A stretch of 64,000 bases of DNA from positions 434,001-498,000 of the forward strand of contig NZ_BJCL01000003.1 in assembly GCF_005403045.1 (NCBI RefSeq), read 5' to 3'. The position numbers and the translations under genes are program-made. Numbering within the stretch: position 1 is the first letter of the stretch; the number at the start of each line of letters is the position of its first letter. The stretch is from Pseudaquabacterium pictum. Its GTDB lineage: Bacteria; Pseudomonadota; Gammaproteobacteria; Burkholderiales; Burkholderiaceae_C. This document shows, piece after piece, positions 18,229 through 27,072 of this stretch. The notes beneath the pieces are model-generated. The model searched no databases. It saw only the letters and a list, made by a program, of their open reading frames with translations, and was not told where the DNA came from.

Positions 18229-18254
18229 AGGGCCGGCAGATGCCGGCCCTTTTT
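18229..18254 (+). terminator. Second intrinsic terminator, facing the cohesin-like gene end
   Basis: AAGGGCCGGC / GCCGGCCCTT around a four-base loop AGAT, with the T-run continuing to 18254. As a nearly symmetric A-stem-T element between converging transcripts it may also act for the minus-strand operon that ends at 18275. Confidence 0.75.
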
Positions 18255-18274
18255 CCATTGCAGCGCGGAGGCTG

Positions 18275-18931
18275 TCAGCCTGCGGCGGGTGCGCCGGTGC
18301 GGCGGCGGCGTGTGGTGGCCAGGCCGCAGCCCAGCAGGGCCAGGGCCGCCAGGCCATAGGACGCCGGCTCGGGCACGCTCACGGTCGGGCAACTGCCAGT
18401 GCCCACCGCAACGCAGGCGCCGACGTAGCGCAGGTCCAGCACACCGGCGTTGCCCAGGGCGTCCAGCCGGCCGGTGACCAGGCGCGCAAAGTCAGGGTCA
18501 GCGCCGAAGTTCAGCAGCGACACGCCATCGGCCGTGCCCAGGAAACTGAAGCGCATCAGCGTGAAGCCGTCGCCTTGCAGACCGTGCAGTTCGTCGTCAG
18601 TGAGGAACGACGTGAGGTCACCGCCTGCGTTGCCTGCCGCCTGGTCGGCTGAAGCGTCGACCAGCACGTTGGAGAACCCGCCAAATTGCGTCAGAAACTG
18701 GGTGATGACCGAGATGTTCAGCACGCCGGGGTTGTAGAGCAGATTCAGGTCGTAGGCGCTGGCGATCTCACCCACGCTGTCGAGGCCGCTGATGACGATG
18801 TCGACGTTGACGGCGTCGCCAAGCGCGATGGTCTGCTGCGCGGGCAGGATTGACAGCGTGGGGGCCGCCAACGCTGAGGTGAGCCCGCACATCCCGAGGA
18901 TGGCGGCTGCTGCGATGCGGTGGAACTTCAT
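18275..18931 (-). CDS. Cohesin-domain-like PEP-CTERM protein
   Basis: A 218-residue secreted protein. It has a signal peptide (residues 1-23, MKFHRIAAAAILGMCG...), a beta-rich domain whose first half (PTLSILPAQQTIALGDAVNV ... YDLNLLYNPGVLNIS) resembles type I cohesin folds, and a PEP-CTERM sorting tail: VPEPASYG, a hydrophobic helix, then RRRR. PEP-CTERM tails are cleaved by exosortase and the proteins usually reach the exopolysaccharide or cell surface. AAGGAG lies 9 nt upstream of the ATG. It is the last gene of a four-gene operon; the gene before it ends in a dockerin-like module, which would be a natural partner. Confidence 0.85.
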   Translation of the reverse strand: MKFHRIAAAAILGMCGLTSALAAPTLSILPAQQTIALGDAVNVDIVISGLDSVGEIASAYDLNLLYNPGVLNISVITQFLTQFGGFSNVLVDASADQAAGNAGGDLTSFLTDDELHGLQGDGFTLMRFSFLGTADGVSLLNFGADPDFARLVTGRLDALGNAGVLDLRYVGACVAVGTGSCPTVSVPEPASYGLAALALLGCGLATTRRRRTGAPAAG

Positions 18932-18972
18932 GGTGGAACTCCTTCGGGCGAGGACTGTGATGGGAGCCGAGG

Positions 18973-20772
18973 TCACGGGGCGCAGTTCGGCCGTGTGCAA
19001 CGGGTGGCGCAGGTGCGGGTGTCGACCACCGTGATCTTGCGGTCGCCGTTCGGATCACGCGGATCGTTGACCGCCACCGTCTGGCCCAACGCGGCGCGGA
19101 TCAGGCTGACATCGTTCCGGTCGACGTCACCATCGTTGTCGATGTCGCAGGAAGTCGTGCGGCTCTGCACCGTCAGGTCATAGAGAAGCGGCGACTCGCC
19201 CGCGGTGTTGGCATTGAACCGGACCTGCACCTGGAGGAAGCGGCCCGTCGCGCTGAAGGCCACGTTCTTGGCCACCGGGGCGTAGGCCACGAGCGGCAAG
19301 CCCAACACGGTGTCGGCTGTTCGCACCTGCACCTGCACGCTGGCGCCGGCCGGCACCAGATCGTTCCATTGCAACGTGCCCCAGGCCAGGCCGTTGCTGG
19401 AGCCGTCGAGCACCGCCGTCCAGGTGCCGGTGTTGTTGGTCGAGTTGCGGATGGCGAAGCCGGCCGCGTCACTGTAGGTGTAGGGCTGGTCGCCGACCGG
19501 GAACACGCCCAGCGGCGTGCCGTCGCTGCCGCGGAACTTCGACACATTGGCCGTGGTGCGGTGGATCAGCCAGACGTCATTGTTGGCATCGATGGCCACA
19601 CCCCGCACCTCGCCGGTTCCACCCTGGTTGGGTCGGCTCCACAGCACCGCGCCGCTGGAATCGAACTTGGTGACCCCGCCGCTGGAATAGTTGCCGGCGA
19701 TGATGTTGCCGCTGCCGTCCACCGCAATGCCCAGTGCGCCGTAGTTGCTGGCTGCCGGGGTGTCGAAGGTGTTGGTGCCCGGGTTGAAACGGGCGAAGGG
19801 CTTGCCGTTGGCGCCACCGTAGGTGGCCAGGTAGACGCGGTTGTTGCCGATGGCGATGCCATAGTTCGACATGCTGAAGTTGAACGACGTGACATTGCTC
19901 GGGTTGCTGGTGTCCAGCCGGCCCAGGCTGTTGCCGAGGTCGGCGCTCCACAGGATGCCGGCCGAATCGACCAGACAGCCATAGGGCGTGACCGGGAAGG
20001 CATGCGGCCCGCTCAGCGTGGCGCCGTTGGACGACGACACCTTGTAGTAGGCGCGGCTGTCGAACAGGCCGACCCACAGGTTGCCGTCCGGCGCGATGCA
20101 CAGGCTGCGGCCGAGCCGCCCATTGACGAAGGGGGCGGTGACACCATCCGGTACCCGCACGGCCCAGGCGATGCGCTCGTCCTGGATCTCGTTGGCATCG
20201 ATGTAGCCATTGCCGTTGGTGTCGGCCAGCGGCTTGATCTCGGCACCGTTGATGACACCGTTGTTGTCGAGATCGCTGGAGGTGTCGATGACGGTGTTGC
20301 CGTTGCGGTCGATGCCGCCCTCGGCCAGGATCTTGATCAGCACCGCGCTCTTGCCGTCGAAGTGGCGGTTCAGCACATACGCGTTGCCATTGATGTCGAC
20401 CGCGGTGCGCGACGGTGCTGGCCCGGCATAGGCATTGCCCAGGTGCGACGAATGGCCCGCCTGACCGGCCGGGCCGAAGCCGGTGCGGTAGCGCGCCGTC
20501 TCCTTGTTCAGGTTGGTGTCGATGCGTGACAGCGTGTCCTCGCCGGCATTGGCGATCCACAGCACCGGGAAGGTGGTGCCGATGCGGTTGAGCTGCAGCT
20601 GGTTGTTGCCCGGGGCGTCGTGGTTGACGCCATCGAGCGTGCCCAGGTCGAAATCGGCGTCCACGGTGTAGACCTTGGTGACGGCCAGCGAGGCTGCCGA
20701 GAAGGCGGCCAGGCAGACCGCGCCTGCCGCGATCAATGCGCGCAGCGGTGCGGTGGGGCGGTGCAGTGCCAT
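18973..20772 (-). CDS. Secreted beta-propeller protein with C-terminal dockerin
   Basis: A 599-residue protein with a signal peptide (about 1-31). The body repeats propeller-like strands (FPVLWIANAGEDTLSRIDT, GIAVDGSGNIIAGNYSSGG, GVAIDANNDVWLIH), as in NHL or streptogramin-lyase-like folds. Calcium-loop motifs interrupt it near 150-200 (DRNGNTVID, DLDNNGVING, DTNGNGYIDANE). The C-terminus has two dockerin-like loops (DIDNDGDVDRND and DPNGDRKITVVD). Dockerins bind cohesins, and the next gene encodes a cohesin-like domain, so the two products may assemble outside the cell. The true start is ATG 20772 at the signal peptide; the frame stays open far upstream. No enzymatic activity is evident. Confidence 0.85.
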   Translation of the reverse strand: MALHRPTAPLRALIAAGAVCLAAFSAASLAVTKVYTVDADFDLGTLDGVNHDAPGNNQLQLNRIGTTFPVLWIANAGEDTLSRIDTNLNKETARYRTGFGPAGQAGHSSHLGNAYAGPAPSRTAVDINGNAYVLNRHFDGKSAVLIKILAEGGIDRNGNTVIDTSSDLDNNGVINGAEIKPLADTNGNGYIDANEIQDERIAWAVRVPDGVTAPFVNGRLGRSLCIAPDGNLWVGLFDSRAYYKVSSSNGATLSGPHAFPVTPYGCLVDSAGILWSADLGNSLGRLDTSNPSNVTSFNFSMSNYGIAIGNNRVYLATYGGANGKPFARFNPGTNTFDTPAASNYGALGIAVDGSGNIIAGNYSSGGVTKFDSSGAVLWSRPNQGGTGEVRGVAIDANNDVWLIHRTTANVSKFRGSDGTPLGVFPVGDQPYTYSDAAGFAIRNSTNNTGTWTAVLDGSSNGLAWGTLQWNDLVPAGASVQVQVRTADTVLGLPLVAYAPVAKNVAFSATGRFLQVQVRFNANTAGESPLLYDLTVQSRTTSCDIDNDGDVDRNDVSLIRAALGQTVAVNDPRDPNGDRKITVVDTRTCATRCTRPNCAP

Positions 20773-20807
20773 GTCAGTGTTCCTCGGGCGGGGGTTGTCT
20801 GGGGCGC

Positions 20808-21860
20808 TCAGCGCCGCGGGGTGCCGGCATCGGCGACACGTGCACCCGGCACGGGCCGGACACGCGGTTGGAGATCCTGGCCGGTCACCCAGGTCAGTTG
20901 CTGCAGGTCGGTGCCGTCGCGGGCGACGCTGAAGATCGCCGGACGCACGGTGCGGGTGCTGGTGAAGAACACCCGCTGGCCATCGCGGTGCCAGGCGGGA
21001 TGCAGGTCCTCGCGGGTCGACTGCGTCAGCGCACGTGCGCCGCTGCCGTCGGCGTCTGCCAGCCAGAGGCTGCTGGTGCCATTGCCGCCGGTGTTGCTGA
21101 CCCAGACCAGTTGCCGACCATCCGGCGAGAACGCCAGCGAGTGGTTGAAGGCCTGGTTGGCGATCAGCGTCTTCCGGTCGCTGCCATCCAGCGCCACCGA
21201 CGAGATCGTCACCGCGTCGTTGCGCCGGGTGCCGTAGAGCACGCGGCTGCCGTCCGGCGACCAGACCGGCTCGACATCGTCCACCTTGGGCGTGCTGGTC
21301 AGGTTGCGGGCCCCGCTGCCGTCGGCGCGCATCACCCAGACATCGCGCCGGTCCTGGTTGCGCAGGAAGGCGATGTGGCGGCCGTCCGGGCTCCACACTG
21401 GCGTGGTGTCGTCCTCGTCGAACGTGGTCAGCCGCTGCTGGGCGCTGCCGTCGCTGCGCATGGTGTAGATCTCGAGGTTGCCATCGCGGTTGCTCGAGAA
21501 CGCCAGTTGCTGGCCATCGGGCGAGAAGCGCAGCTCGGAATTGACATGCGGCCCCGAGGTCAGCTGCCGCACCTGGCCGGTGGCCCGCTCATGCATGAAG
21601 ATGTGGGCATGCGGTCCGACGGTGGCCACGTAGGCGATGCGGTCGCCCAGCGGCGACCAGTGCGCCTCGGACACCGAGCCGCCCTTAGGCACCAGGCGCA
21701 GCGGTCGGCTGCCATCCAGACCCATGGCCCAGATCTCGAAGACGCTGTCCCGGTTGGACAGCAGGATGAGGTCGTCGTGTGCCGCCTGGGCCGCGCCGGC
21801 GCCCAGGCCGCAGGCGGCGAGCACGGTGGCCAGCAGATGGCGATGCCAGGACGTCGACAT
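20808..21860 (-). CDS. Secreted TolB-like PD40 beta-propeller protein
   Basis: A 350-residue protein with a signal peptide (residues 1-26, ending AAQA) and about six PD40/WD40-like blades: FSPDGQQLAFSSNRDGNLEI, WSPDGRHIAFLRNQDRRDVW, WSPDGSRVLYGTRRND, FSPDGRQLVWVSNTGG. The fold is that of the TolB C-terminal propeller, but the TolB N-terminal domain is absent, and the gene is not near tolQRA or pal. It is probably a periplasmic or surface binding scaffold. It starts 9 nt after the upstream Ig-like gene and lies 35 nt before the dockerin gene. Confidence 0.87.
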   Translation of the reverse strand: MSTSWHRHLLATVLAACGLGAGAAQAAHDDLILLSNRDSVFEIWAMGLDGSRPLRLVPKGGSVSEAHWSPLGDRIAYVATVGPHAHIFMHERATGQVRQLTSGPHVNSELRFSPDGQQLAFSSNRDGNLEIYTMRSDGSAQQRLTTFDEDDTTPVWSPDGRHIAFLRNQDRRDVWVMRADGSGARNLTSTPKVDDVEPVWSPDGSRVLYGTRRNDAVTISSVALDGSDRKTLIANQAFNHSLAFSPDGRQLVWVSNTGGNGTSSLWLADADGSGARALTQSTREDLHPAWHRDGQRVFFTSTRTVRPAIFSVARDGTDLQQLTWVTGQDLQPRVRPVPGARVADAGTPRR

Positions 21861-21869
21861 GCCGGCCTC

Positions 21870-22229
21870 TCAGGGCAGGAAGTTGATCGTGGTCCTGGCC
21901 AGCTCGGCCCCGGCGCTGCTGTGCACCGCAACTTCCCAGCGCCCGCTGGCGTTCGCCGCGACCCGGTGCGAGACGCGGCCCTGCGGATCCGTGACCGCGC
22001 CGAACGATGCCTTGGCCCCGCCCGGTGCGGTCACCACCACTGTCACCGCGCTGTTGGCCGGCAGGCCGTTGCCACTGACGGTGGCCGTCTCGGCCAGCTT
22101 GATCACCGACGGCCCGGCCAGCACCGCAGCGGGCGTCTGCGCCCCGGCGGTGGCTGCGGCGGCGGCCAACAGCACCAGTGCCAACGCGCGGCGGTGCGTC
22201 AAGGACAAGGAAAAGACTTCAGCAATCAT
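21870..22229 (-). CDS. Small secreted Ig-like protein
   Basis: A 119-residue protein with a signal peptide (about 1-30, ending AGA) and one predicted beta-sandwich (VLAGPSVIKLAETATVSG ... GRWEVAVHSSAGAEL). I chose ATG 22229 because GGGGAG lies 8 nt upstream; the alternative at 22268 adds 13 residues. It looks like the first gene of the secretion operon running to 18275. No name can be given. The 279-bp region upstream, shared with the divergent DUF3149 gene, holds no clear promoter that I can defend. Confidence 0.75.
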   Translation of the reverse strand: MIAEVFSLSLTHRRALALVLLAAAAATAGAQTPAAVLAGPSVIKLAETATVSGNGLPANSAVTVVVTAPGGAKASFGAVTDPQGRVSHRVAANASGRWEVAVHSSAGAELARTTINFLP

Positions 22230-22508
22230 GGTGGCGCTCCCCACAGGCAACAGCCTGAATGTAGGCATGCGCCCCGTGGCCCACCACCCCTACCTGTGGT
22301 GCCGGAATCGACCGTTTCCTACCCTGGTTGAGGGACACCGCCCAACCGCAGCCAGCGTATACGCGTGGCCGCGCTTGATGGCGGTCAACCAGCCCAAGCG
22401 GACCCAGCGGCTTTCGGCTTCCGGTCTGCGCCAGCGCAAGTCTGGGCTGGGAGTTCGGGCGTCAGATGCGGGTGTCGCAGCACACCGCTGCACACCGAGG
22501 AGCCCACC

Positions 22509-22667
22509 ATGCATGCCCTGCGAGACTTCTTCACCACCGACTACGGCCTGCTCAGCGCCGCCGTCATCGCCCTCACCCTGGGCATGGGCGTGTGGTACGC
22601 CCGCTTCTTCCAGCGCCACATCCGCGAGGACACCGAAGCCGCCGCCCGAGCGGCCCGCGCGCGCTGA
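22509..22667 (+). CDS. DUF3149-type membrane micro-protein
   Basis: A 52-residue protein. It starts MHALRDFFTTDYGLLSAAVI, has one membrane segment (about 14-33, ending GMGVWYARFF), then a charged, arginine-rich tail. The FTTDYGL...GMG pattern is that of the DUF3149 family in Burkholderiales, whose function is unknown. GAGGAG precedes the ATG by 6 nt. Its stop lies 3 nt from the convergent cupin gene. Confidence 0.8.
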   Translation: MHALRDFFTTDYGLLSAAVIALTLGMGVWYARFFQRHIREDTEAAARAARAR

Positions 22668-22670
22668 ACC

Positions 22671-23177
22671 TCAGAGCAGCCGCGTGGTGTCGGGCTGCAT
22701 CCGCGGCAGCGCCTGCACCAGGGCCGGATCATCCCGGCCGAAGGTGAAGTCGGCGAAGTCGAAACCCGGGCCCACCGTCGCGCCCACCAGGGCATAGGAC
22801 GCACCAGGCGCCGGCTCGGCGGCTTGCCACCAGTGTGCCGGCACCACATGGCGCGGGCGCTGGCCGCCGGCATCCGCCGGCGCCAGCAGGTGCAGTTCCA
22901 CCCTGCTCAGGTCGGGCGGCACCAGCCACAGCCGCAGCGGGCCGCCTTCCAGCAGGTGCCAGGCTTCGTCGGATGCCACGCGGTGCCAGGCCGAGCATTC
23001 ACCGGCGGCCAGCAGGAAGTCGATCGACGTCAGCGCCTGGCGCTGGCCGCGCCCGTCGGGATGCGGGCTGGCATCGACCGAGCGGAAGATCTCGCGGTAC
23101 CAGCCGCCTTCGGGATGCGGTGCCAGCTGCAGCAGCTGTACCAGGGTGCCGGCGCGGCCGGCCGGCAGGGCGCTCAT
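22671..23177 (-). CDS. Cupin-family protein (DUF985)
   Basis: A 168-residue single-domain cupin of the DUF985 family: LAPHPEGGWYREIFRS, SIDFLLAAGECSAWHRV, DEAWHLLEGGPLRLWL and PAHWWQAAEP. The conserved histidines suggest metal or sugar-nucleotide binding, but no reaction is established for this family. The start overlaps the stop of the enoyl-CoA hydratase-like gene (ATGA, 23174-23177), so both are translated together. Confidence 0.88.
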   Translation of the reverse strand: MSALPAGRAGTLVQLLQLAPHPEGGWYREIFRSVDASPHPDGRGQRQALTSIDFLLAAGECSAWHRVASDEAWHLLEGGPLRLWLVPPDLSRVELHLLAPADAGGQRPRHVVPAHWWQAAEPAPGASYALVGATVGPGFDFADFTFGRDDPALVQALPRMQPDTTRLL

Positions 23178-23965
23178 CCGCCGGCGCGGTTGCGGGCGCG
23201 CACCGCCTCGCGGCGCTGTTCCACGTCGTCGGCGCCTACCTGGCTGTTGAATTCGCGGGCGCGGGCCTTCTCCAGCGCCATCGCGTTGCCGCCGGCCAGG
23301 GCCCAGCCGTCGTTGATGATGGCCTTGTAGCGGGTCAGCATGTGCGGCAGCGTGCCCAGCATGTCCTGCGCCAACTGGCGGGCTGCGGGCAACAGGTCGT
23401 CGGGCGGCAGCACCCGGTTGACGAAGCCCCAGGCGGCCGCCTGCTCGGCGCCGACCCAGTTGCCGGTGAACGACACCTCGCGCGCGCGGTAGGCGCCGAT
23501 GGCGCGGCTGAGCTTCTGGCTGAGGCCCCAGCCGGGCGCCACGCCGATGCGGGCATGGGTGTCGGCGAAGCGGGCGCTGCTGCTGGCCAGCAGCACGTCA
23601 CAGGCCAGCGCCAGCTCGAAGCCGCCGGTCACCGCCGCGCCGTTGATGGCGCCGATCACCGGGCCCGGGTAGCGGCCGATGGCGGCCACCGGGTCGCCAC
23701 TCGGCCGACCATCCGATCCACCCAGGCTGCCCTGGCCCGACCCGATCTCCTTCAGGTCCAGCCCGGCGCAGAAGGCGCGGCCAGCGCCGGTGAGGATCAG
23801 AACCCGCACTGCCGGGTTGGTGGCCAGGGCGTCGATCTGGTCGGCCAGCGCCCGCATCAGCGCCTTGTTCAGCGCGTTCATCGCCTGCGGGCGGTTCAGC
23901 GTCAGCACGGCATAGCCGGCGGGGTGGAGTTCGGTGCTCAGGACGTCGTCGGTGGGGGCGCTCAT
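23174..23965 (-). CDS. Enoyl-CoA hydratase/isomerase-family protein
   Basis: A 263-residue crotonase-fold protein. The CoA and oxyanion elements are present: GAGRAFCAGLDLKEIG, GAINGAAVTGGFELALACD. The first catalytic glutamate (in GGFELA) is retained, but where classical hydratases have a proline-glutamate pair this one reads FADTHARIGVAPGWG, so the second acid is replaced by histidine. This is common in one large subgroup and makes true hydratase activity uncertain. It precedes and overlaps the cupin gene. 25 nt separate it from the upstream cyclase gene. Confidence 0.88.
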   Translation of the reverse strand: MSAPTDDVLSTELHPAGYAVLTLNRPQAMNALNKALMRALADQIDALATNPAVRVLILTGAGRAFCAGLDLKEIGSGQGSLGGSDGRPSGDPVAAIGRYPGPVIGAINGAAVTGGFELALACDVLLASSSARFADTHARIGVAPGWGLSQKLSRAIGAYRAREVSFTGNWVGAEQAAAWGFVNRVLPPDDLLPAARQLAQDMLGTLPHMLTRYKAIINDGWALAGGNAMALEKARAREFNSQVGADDVEQRREAVRARNRAGG

Positions 23966-23990
23966 GCGGTGGTCTCGTCGTGGGGTGGGG

Positions 23991-25172
23991 TCAGTGCAGG
24001 ATCTCGACCCGGTTGCGGCCGTTGCGCTTGGCCTGGTAGAGCGCGCTGTCGGCGCTGTGCACCAGGGTGGCGGCGCCGCCGCCGGCCAGGGCCACCGCCG
24101 CGGCCACGCCGATGCTCACGCTCAGTGGATGGCCGCCGGGCACCAGGTCGCTGGTGTCGGTGGCGGCCACCGCACGGCGGATGTGCTCGCCGATCTCCAT
24201 CGCGCCGGCTGCCGCGGTGCCGGGCAGCACCACCGCGAACTCTTCGCCGCCGTAGCGGGCGGCCAGGTCGCCGGCACGGCGCACGTTGTCGCGGATGACG
24301 CGGCCCACGCGGGCCAGGAAGGCATCGCCCACCTGGTGGCCGAAGCGGTCGTTCAGCGCCTTGAAGCGGTCCAGGTCGATCATCAGCAGGCCCAGCGGCG
24401 TGGCGTCGCGCAGGGCCCGGTACCACTCCTTGTGCAGCGTGGCGTCGAACTGGCGGCGGTTCGCCAGGCCGGTCAGCGCATCCGTGCTGGCCAGGGTCTT
24501 GAGCTCGGTGTTGGCCCTGTCCAGCGTCTCTTCGAAGCGGCGGCGCTGGTCGGCATCGCGCAGCGTCACCAGGTAGTCGCCCAGGCCGTTGCCGGGCGGC
24601 AGCCGGGCCACGCGGGCCTCCACCCAGCGGGTGCTGCCGTCGCGGTGCAGGGCGCGGAAGAGATCGGGCACGCTCTGGCCGCGCTGGGCGGCGCGGGTGA
24701 AGTGCCGGGCGATGAAGGCGGCGCGGTCTTCATGGGCCAGCAGCTCGGCGAGGGTGTGGCCGTGCAGTTCCGCCGGCTCGCAGCCCAGCAGCCGCGCCGT
24801 GGCTGGCGAGGCATAGCGGATCGCCAGGTCGGCATCGACCGCGACGATCAGGTCGATGGAATGCTCGGCCAGCAGCCGGAATCGCATGTCGGCGGCGTCG
24901 GGGCCGGCGCGGCGCTCCTGCAGGGGCGGGGCTGGCGGGGTCGCCGGTGCCGGCGTCGCCGCGCCAGCCGGCCCGGCAATGTGCAGCTGGCGGCCGTCAC
25001 TCAGCACCAGGCTGGCCGACGCCAGCGCTGTGCCGGCCGTCGGCACACCGGCCAGGGGCTGCGGCGCCGCGCCGTCTTCCGAGGCCGACAGCCACACGCC
25101 AAAACCACTCAGAAGGCGCGCCAGCGCATGCAGATCGGTCTCGTTCAACCCCAATTCAGCCCCTCGTCCCAT
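23991..25172 (-). CDS. PAS-GGDEF diguanylate cyclase
   Basis: A 393-residue cytoplasmic protein. A short N-terminal segment is followed by a PAS domain (about 97-215: FRLLAEHSIDLIVAVDADL, then the PAC part LVTLRDADQRRRF), a coiled linker and a GGDEF domain (about 228-393). The active site is YGGEEFA and the inhibitory site RAGD lies five residues before it, so it should make cyclic di-GMP with product feedback. There are no membrane segments, so the PAS domain must sense an internal signal. The start (ATG 25172) is the longest and not proven by a ribosome-binding site. Confidence 0.92.
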   Translation of the reverse strand: MGRGAELGLNETDLHALARLLSGFGVWLSASEDGAAPQPLAGVPTAGTALASASLVLSDGRQLHIAGPAGAATPAPATPPAPPLQERRAGPDAADMRFRLLAEHSIDLIVAVDADLAIRYASPATARLLGCEPAELHGHTLAELLAHEDRAAFIARHFTRAAQRGQSVPDLFRALHRDGSTRWVEARVARLPPGNGLGDYLVTLRDADQRRRFEETLDRANTELKTLASTDALTGLANRRQFDATLHKEWYRALRDATPLGLLMIDLDRFKALNDRFGHQVGDAFLARVGRVIRDNVRRAGDLAARYGGEEFAVVLPGTAAAGAMEIGEHIRRAVAATDTSDLVPGGHPLSVSIGVAAAVALAGGGAATLVHSADSALYQAKRNGRNRVEILH

Positions 25173-25272
25173 TGTTCAGCAACCCGACCGTCGCCCTGGC
25201 TGTCGGCGGCATCCGATGCTACAGGCCCTGGCCTGGCTGCCGGCCTCGACGACCCGGGATTTTCGCCGCGGG

Positions 25273-27072
25273 TCAGGCGTCGTCGCCGTCGTCGCCCGCC
25301 AGCCGCTGCAGTTGCACCAGACGCTGGTACAGACCGCCCTCGATGGCCATCAGCTGCGCATGGCCGCCACGCTCGGCGATGCGGCCGTGGTGCATCACCA
25401 CGATCTGGTCGGCGTCGCGGATGGTCGACAGCCGGTGGGCGATGGCCAGCACCGTCACCCGGCCGCGCAGGGCCGCCAGGGCGGCCTGCACATGGCCTTC
25501 GGTTTCGCTGTCGATGTGGGCAGTGGCCTCGTCCAGCAGCAGGATCTTCGGCTGCCCGGCCAGCGCGCGGGCCATGGCGATCAGCTGTTTCTGGCCCACG
25601 GAGATGCGTGCCCCGCCTTCGCCCAGCGGCGTGGCATAGCCCTGCGGCAGCGCGGCGATGAAGCCGTGCGCATGGGCGGCGCGGGCGGCGGTCTCCACCT
25701 CGGCATCGGTCAACGGCCGGCCCATGGCGATGTTGTCGCGGGCGCTGGCGGCCAGCAGGAAGGGTTCCTGCGGCACCAGGCCCACGGCCTGGCGGAAGGC
25801 GGCATCGCCCAGGCTCTCCAGCGGCTGGCCGTCCATCAGCAGGCTGCCCGCCGGCGCCGGGTAGAAGCGCAGCAGCAGCGACAGCAGCGTGCTCTTGCCG
25901 CTGCCGGTGTGGCCGACGATGCCGACGAACTGCCCCGGCTGCACCTGCAGGTCGATGCCGTGCAGCACCGGGTGGCCCGGCTGGTAGGCGAATTGCAGGC
26001 CGCGCACGGTGATGGCGCCGGCCAGCACGCCGGCCGCGCCATCGCGTACCGGCTCGGCCGGCTCCTGCAGCAGGGTGTTGACCCGTGCTGCCGCCACCAC
26101 CGCCTGCTGCAGCTGCGAGAACTGCATGGTGATCTGGATCAGCGGCTCCACCACCCGGGCGATGTAGCCGACGAAGGCATACAGCACGCCAACCTCCAGC
26201 GCCGACAGCCCGGCGCCGCCCGGCACCTGGCGCAGGCCGTAGAAGCCGATCACCGCCGCCAGCAGGCCGACGTTGAGCAGGTCCAGCGCCGGGCGCAGCA
26301 GCCAGGCATTGGCGCGCAGCTCGCGCCGGCGGCTGCGGAAGTGGGCCTCGTTGGTGTCGGCAAAGCGCTGGCTGAAGCGCCCGGCCGCGCCGCTGGCCTG
26401 CACCACCGCCATGCCGGCGATGGATTCGGCCGCCTGGGCATTGATGTCGCTGCGCAGTGCCCGGGTGCGGGCCACCGCCGGTGCCGACAGCCGCTGGTAC
26501 AGCCAGACGATGCCGGCCACTGCCGGGATCAGCAGGGCCACCACCAGCATCAGCCGCCAGTCCAGCAGCGCCATCACCACCAGCGTGGTGGCCAGCATGA
26601 TCACGCTGTCGAGCATGACGAACAGCAGCTGCACGTACAGCGTCTTCACCGCCTCGGTGTCGTTGGTGATGCGGCTGACCAGGGCACCGCCGATGGCGCG
26701 GTCGAAGTAGGCCATCGGCAGCCGCAGCACATGACCGTAGACCTGCTCGCGCAGCCGCTGCACGCTGCGCATGGCCACGCCGGCCAGCCGCACCAGCTGC
26801 CAGTAGCGCAGGGCATTGGCCACCCAGCCGGCCACCAACGCACCGCCCAGCAGGCCGGCGATGGCCGGCAGGTCGGGGTTGCGCGGCAGCAGGTAACTGT
26901 CGATGAAGGCCTTTCCCAGCACCGGGCCCAGTGCCTCCAGGCCCGCGGCCAGCACCAACCACAGCGCGGCAGCGCGCAGCGTGGCCACGTCGGGCGCGGC
27001 GCTTTGCACCAGCAGGGCGAAGGCGGCGCGGCGGTCGTTGGCATCGGCCTTGGCCTTGGTGACGTCGGTCAT
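25273..27072 (-). CDS. ABC exporter half-transporter, MdlB-like
   Basis: A 599-residue half-transporter: six-helix membrane domain (about 35-320) fused to an ATPase. Walker A is GHTGSGKST; the signature is ISVGQKQ and the D-loop AHIDSET, both as in MdlB proteins; Walker B LLLDEAT carries the catalytic glutamate. It starts at ATG 27072, overlapping the TGA of the upstream half-transporter (ATGA). The two should form a heterodimer, here with the competent catalytic site. MdlAB-like pumps export lipids, peptides or drugs; no substrate is indicated. Confidence 0.92.
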   Translation of the reverse strand: MTDVTKAKADANDRRAAFALLVQSAAPDVATLRAAALWLVLAAGLEALGPVLGKAFIDSYLLPRNPDLPAIAGLLGGALVAGWVANALRYWQLVRLAGVAMRSVQRLREQVYGHVLRLPMAYFDRAIGGALVSRITNDTEAVKTLYVQLLFVMLDSVIMLATTLVVMALLDWRLMLVVALLIPAVAGIVWLYQRLSAPAVARTRALRSDINAQAAESIAGMAVVQASGAAGRFSQRFADTNEAHFRSRRRELRANAWLLRPALDLLNVGLLAAVIGFYGLRQVPGGAGLSALEVGVLYAFVGYIARVVEPLIQITMQFSQLQQAVVAAARVNTLLQEPAEPVRDGAAGVLAGAITVRGLQFAYQPGHPVLHGIDLQVQPGQFVGIVGHTGSGKSTLLSLLLRFYPAPAGSLLMDGQPLESLGDAAFRQAVGLVPQEPFLLAASARDNIAMGRPLTDAEVETAARAAHAHGFIAALPQGYATPLGEGGARISVGQKQLIAMARALAGQPKILLLDEATAHIDSETEGHVQAALAALRGRVTVLAIAHRLSTIRDADQIVVMHHGRIAERGGHAQLMAIEGGLYQRLVQLQRLAGDDGDDA

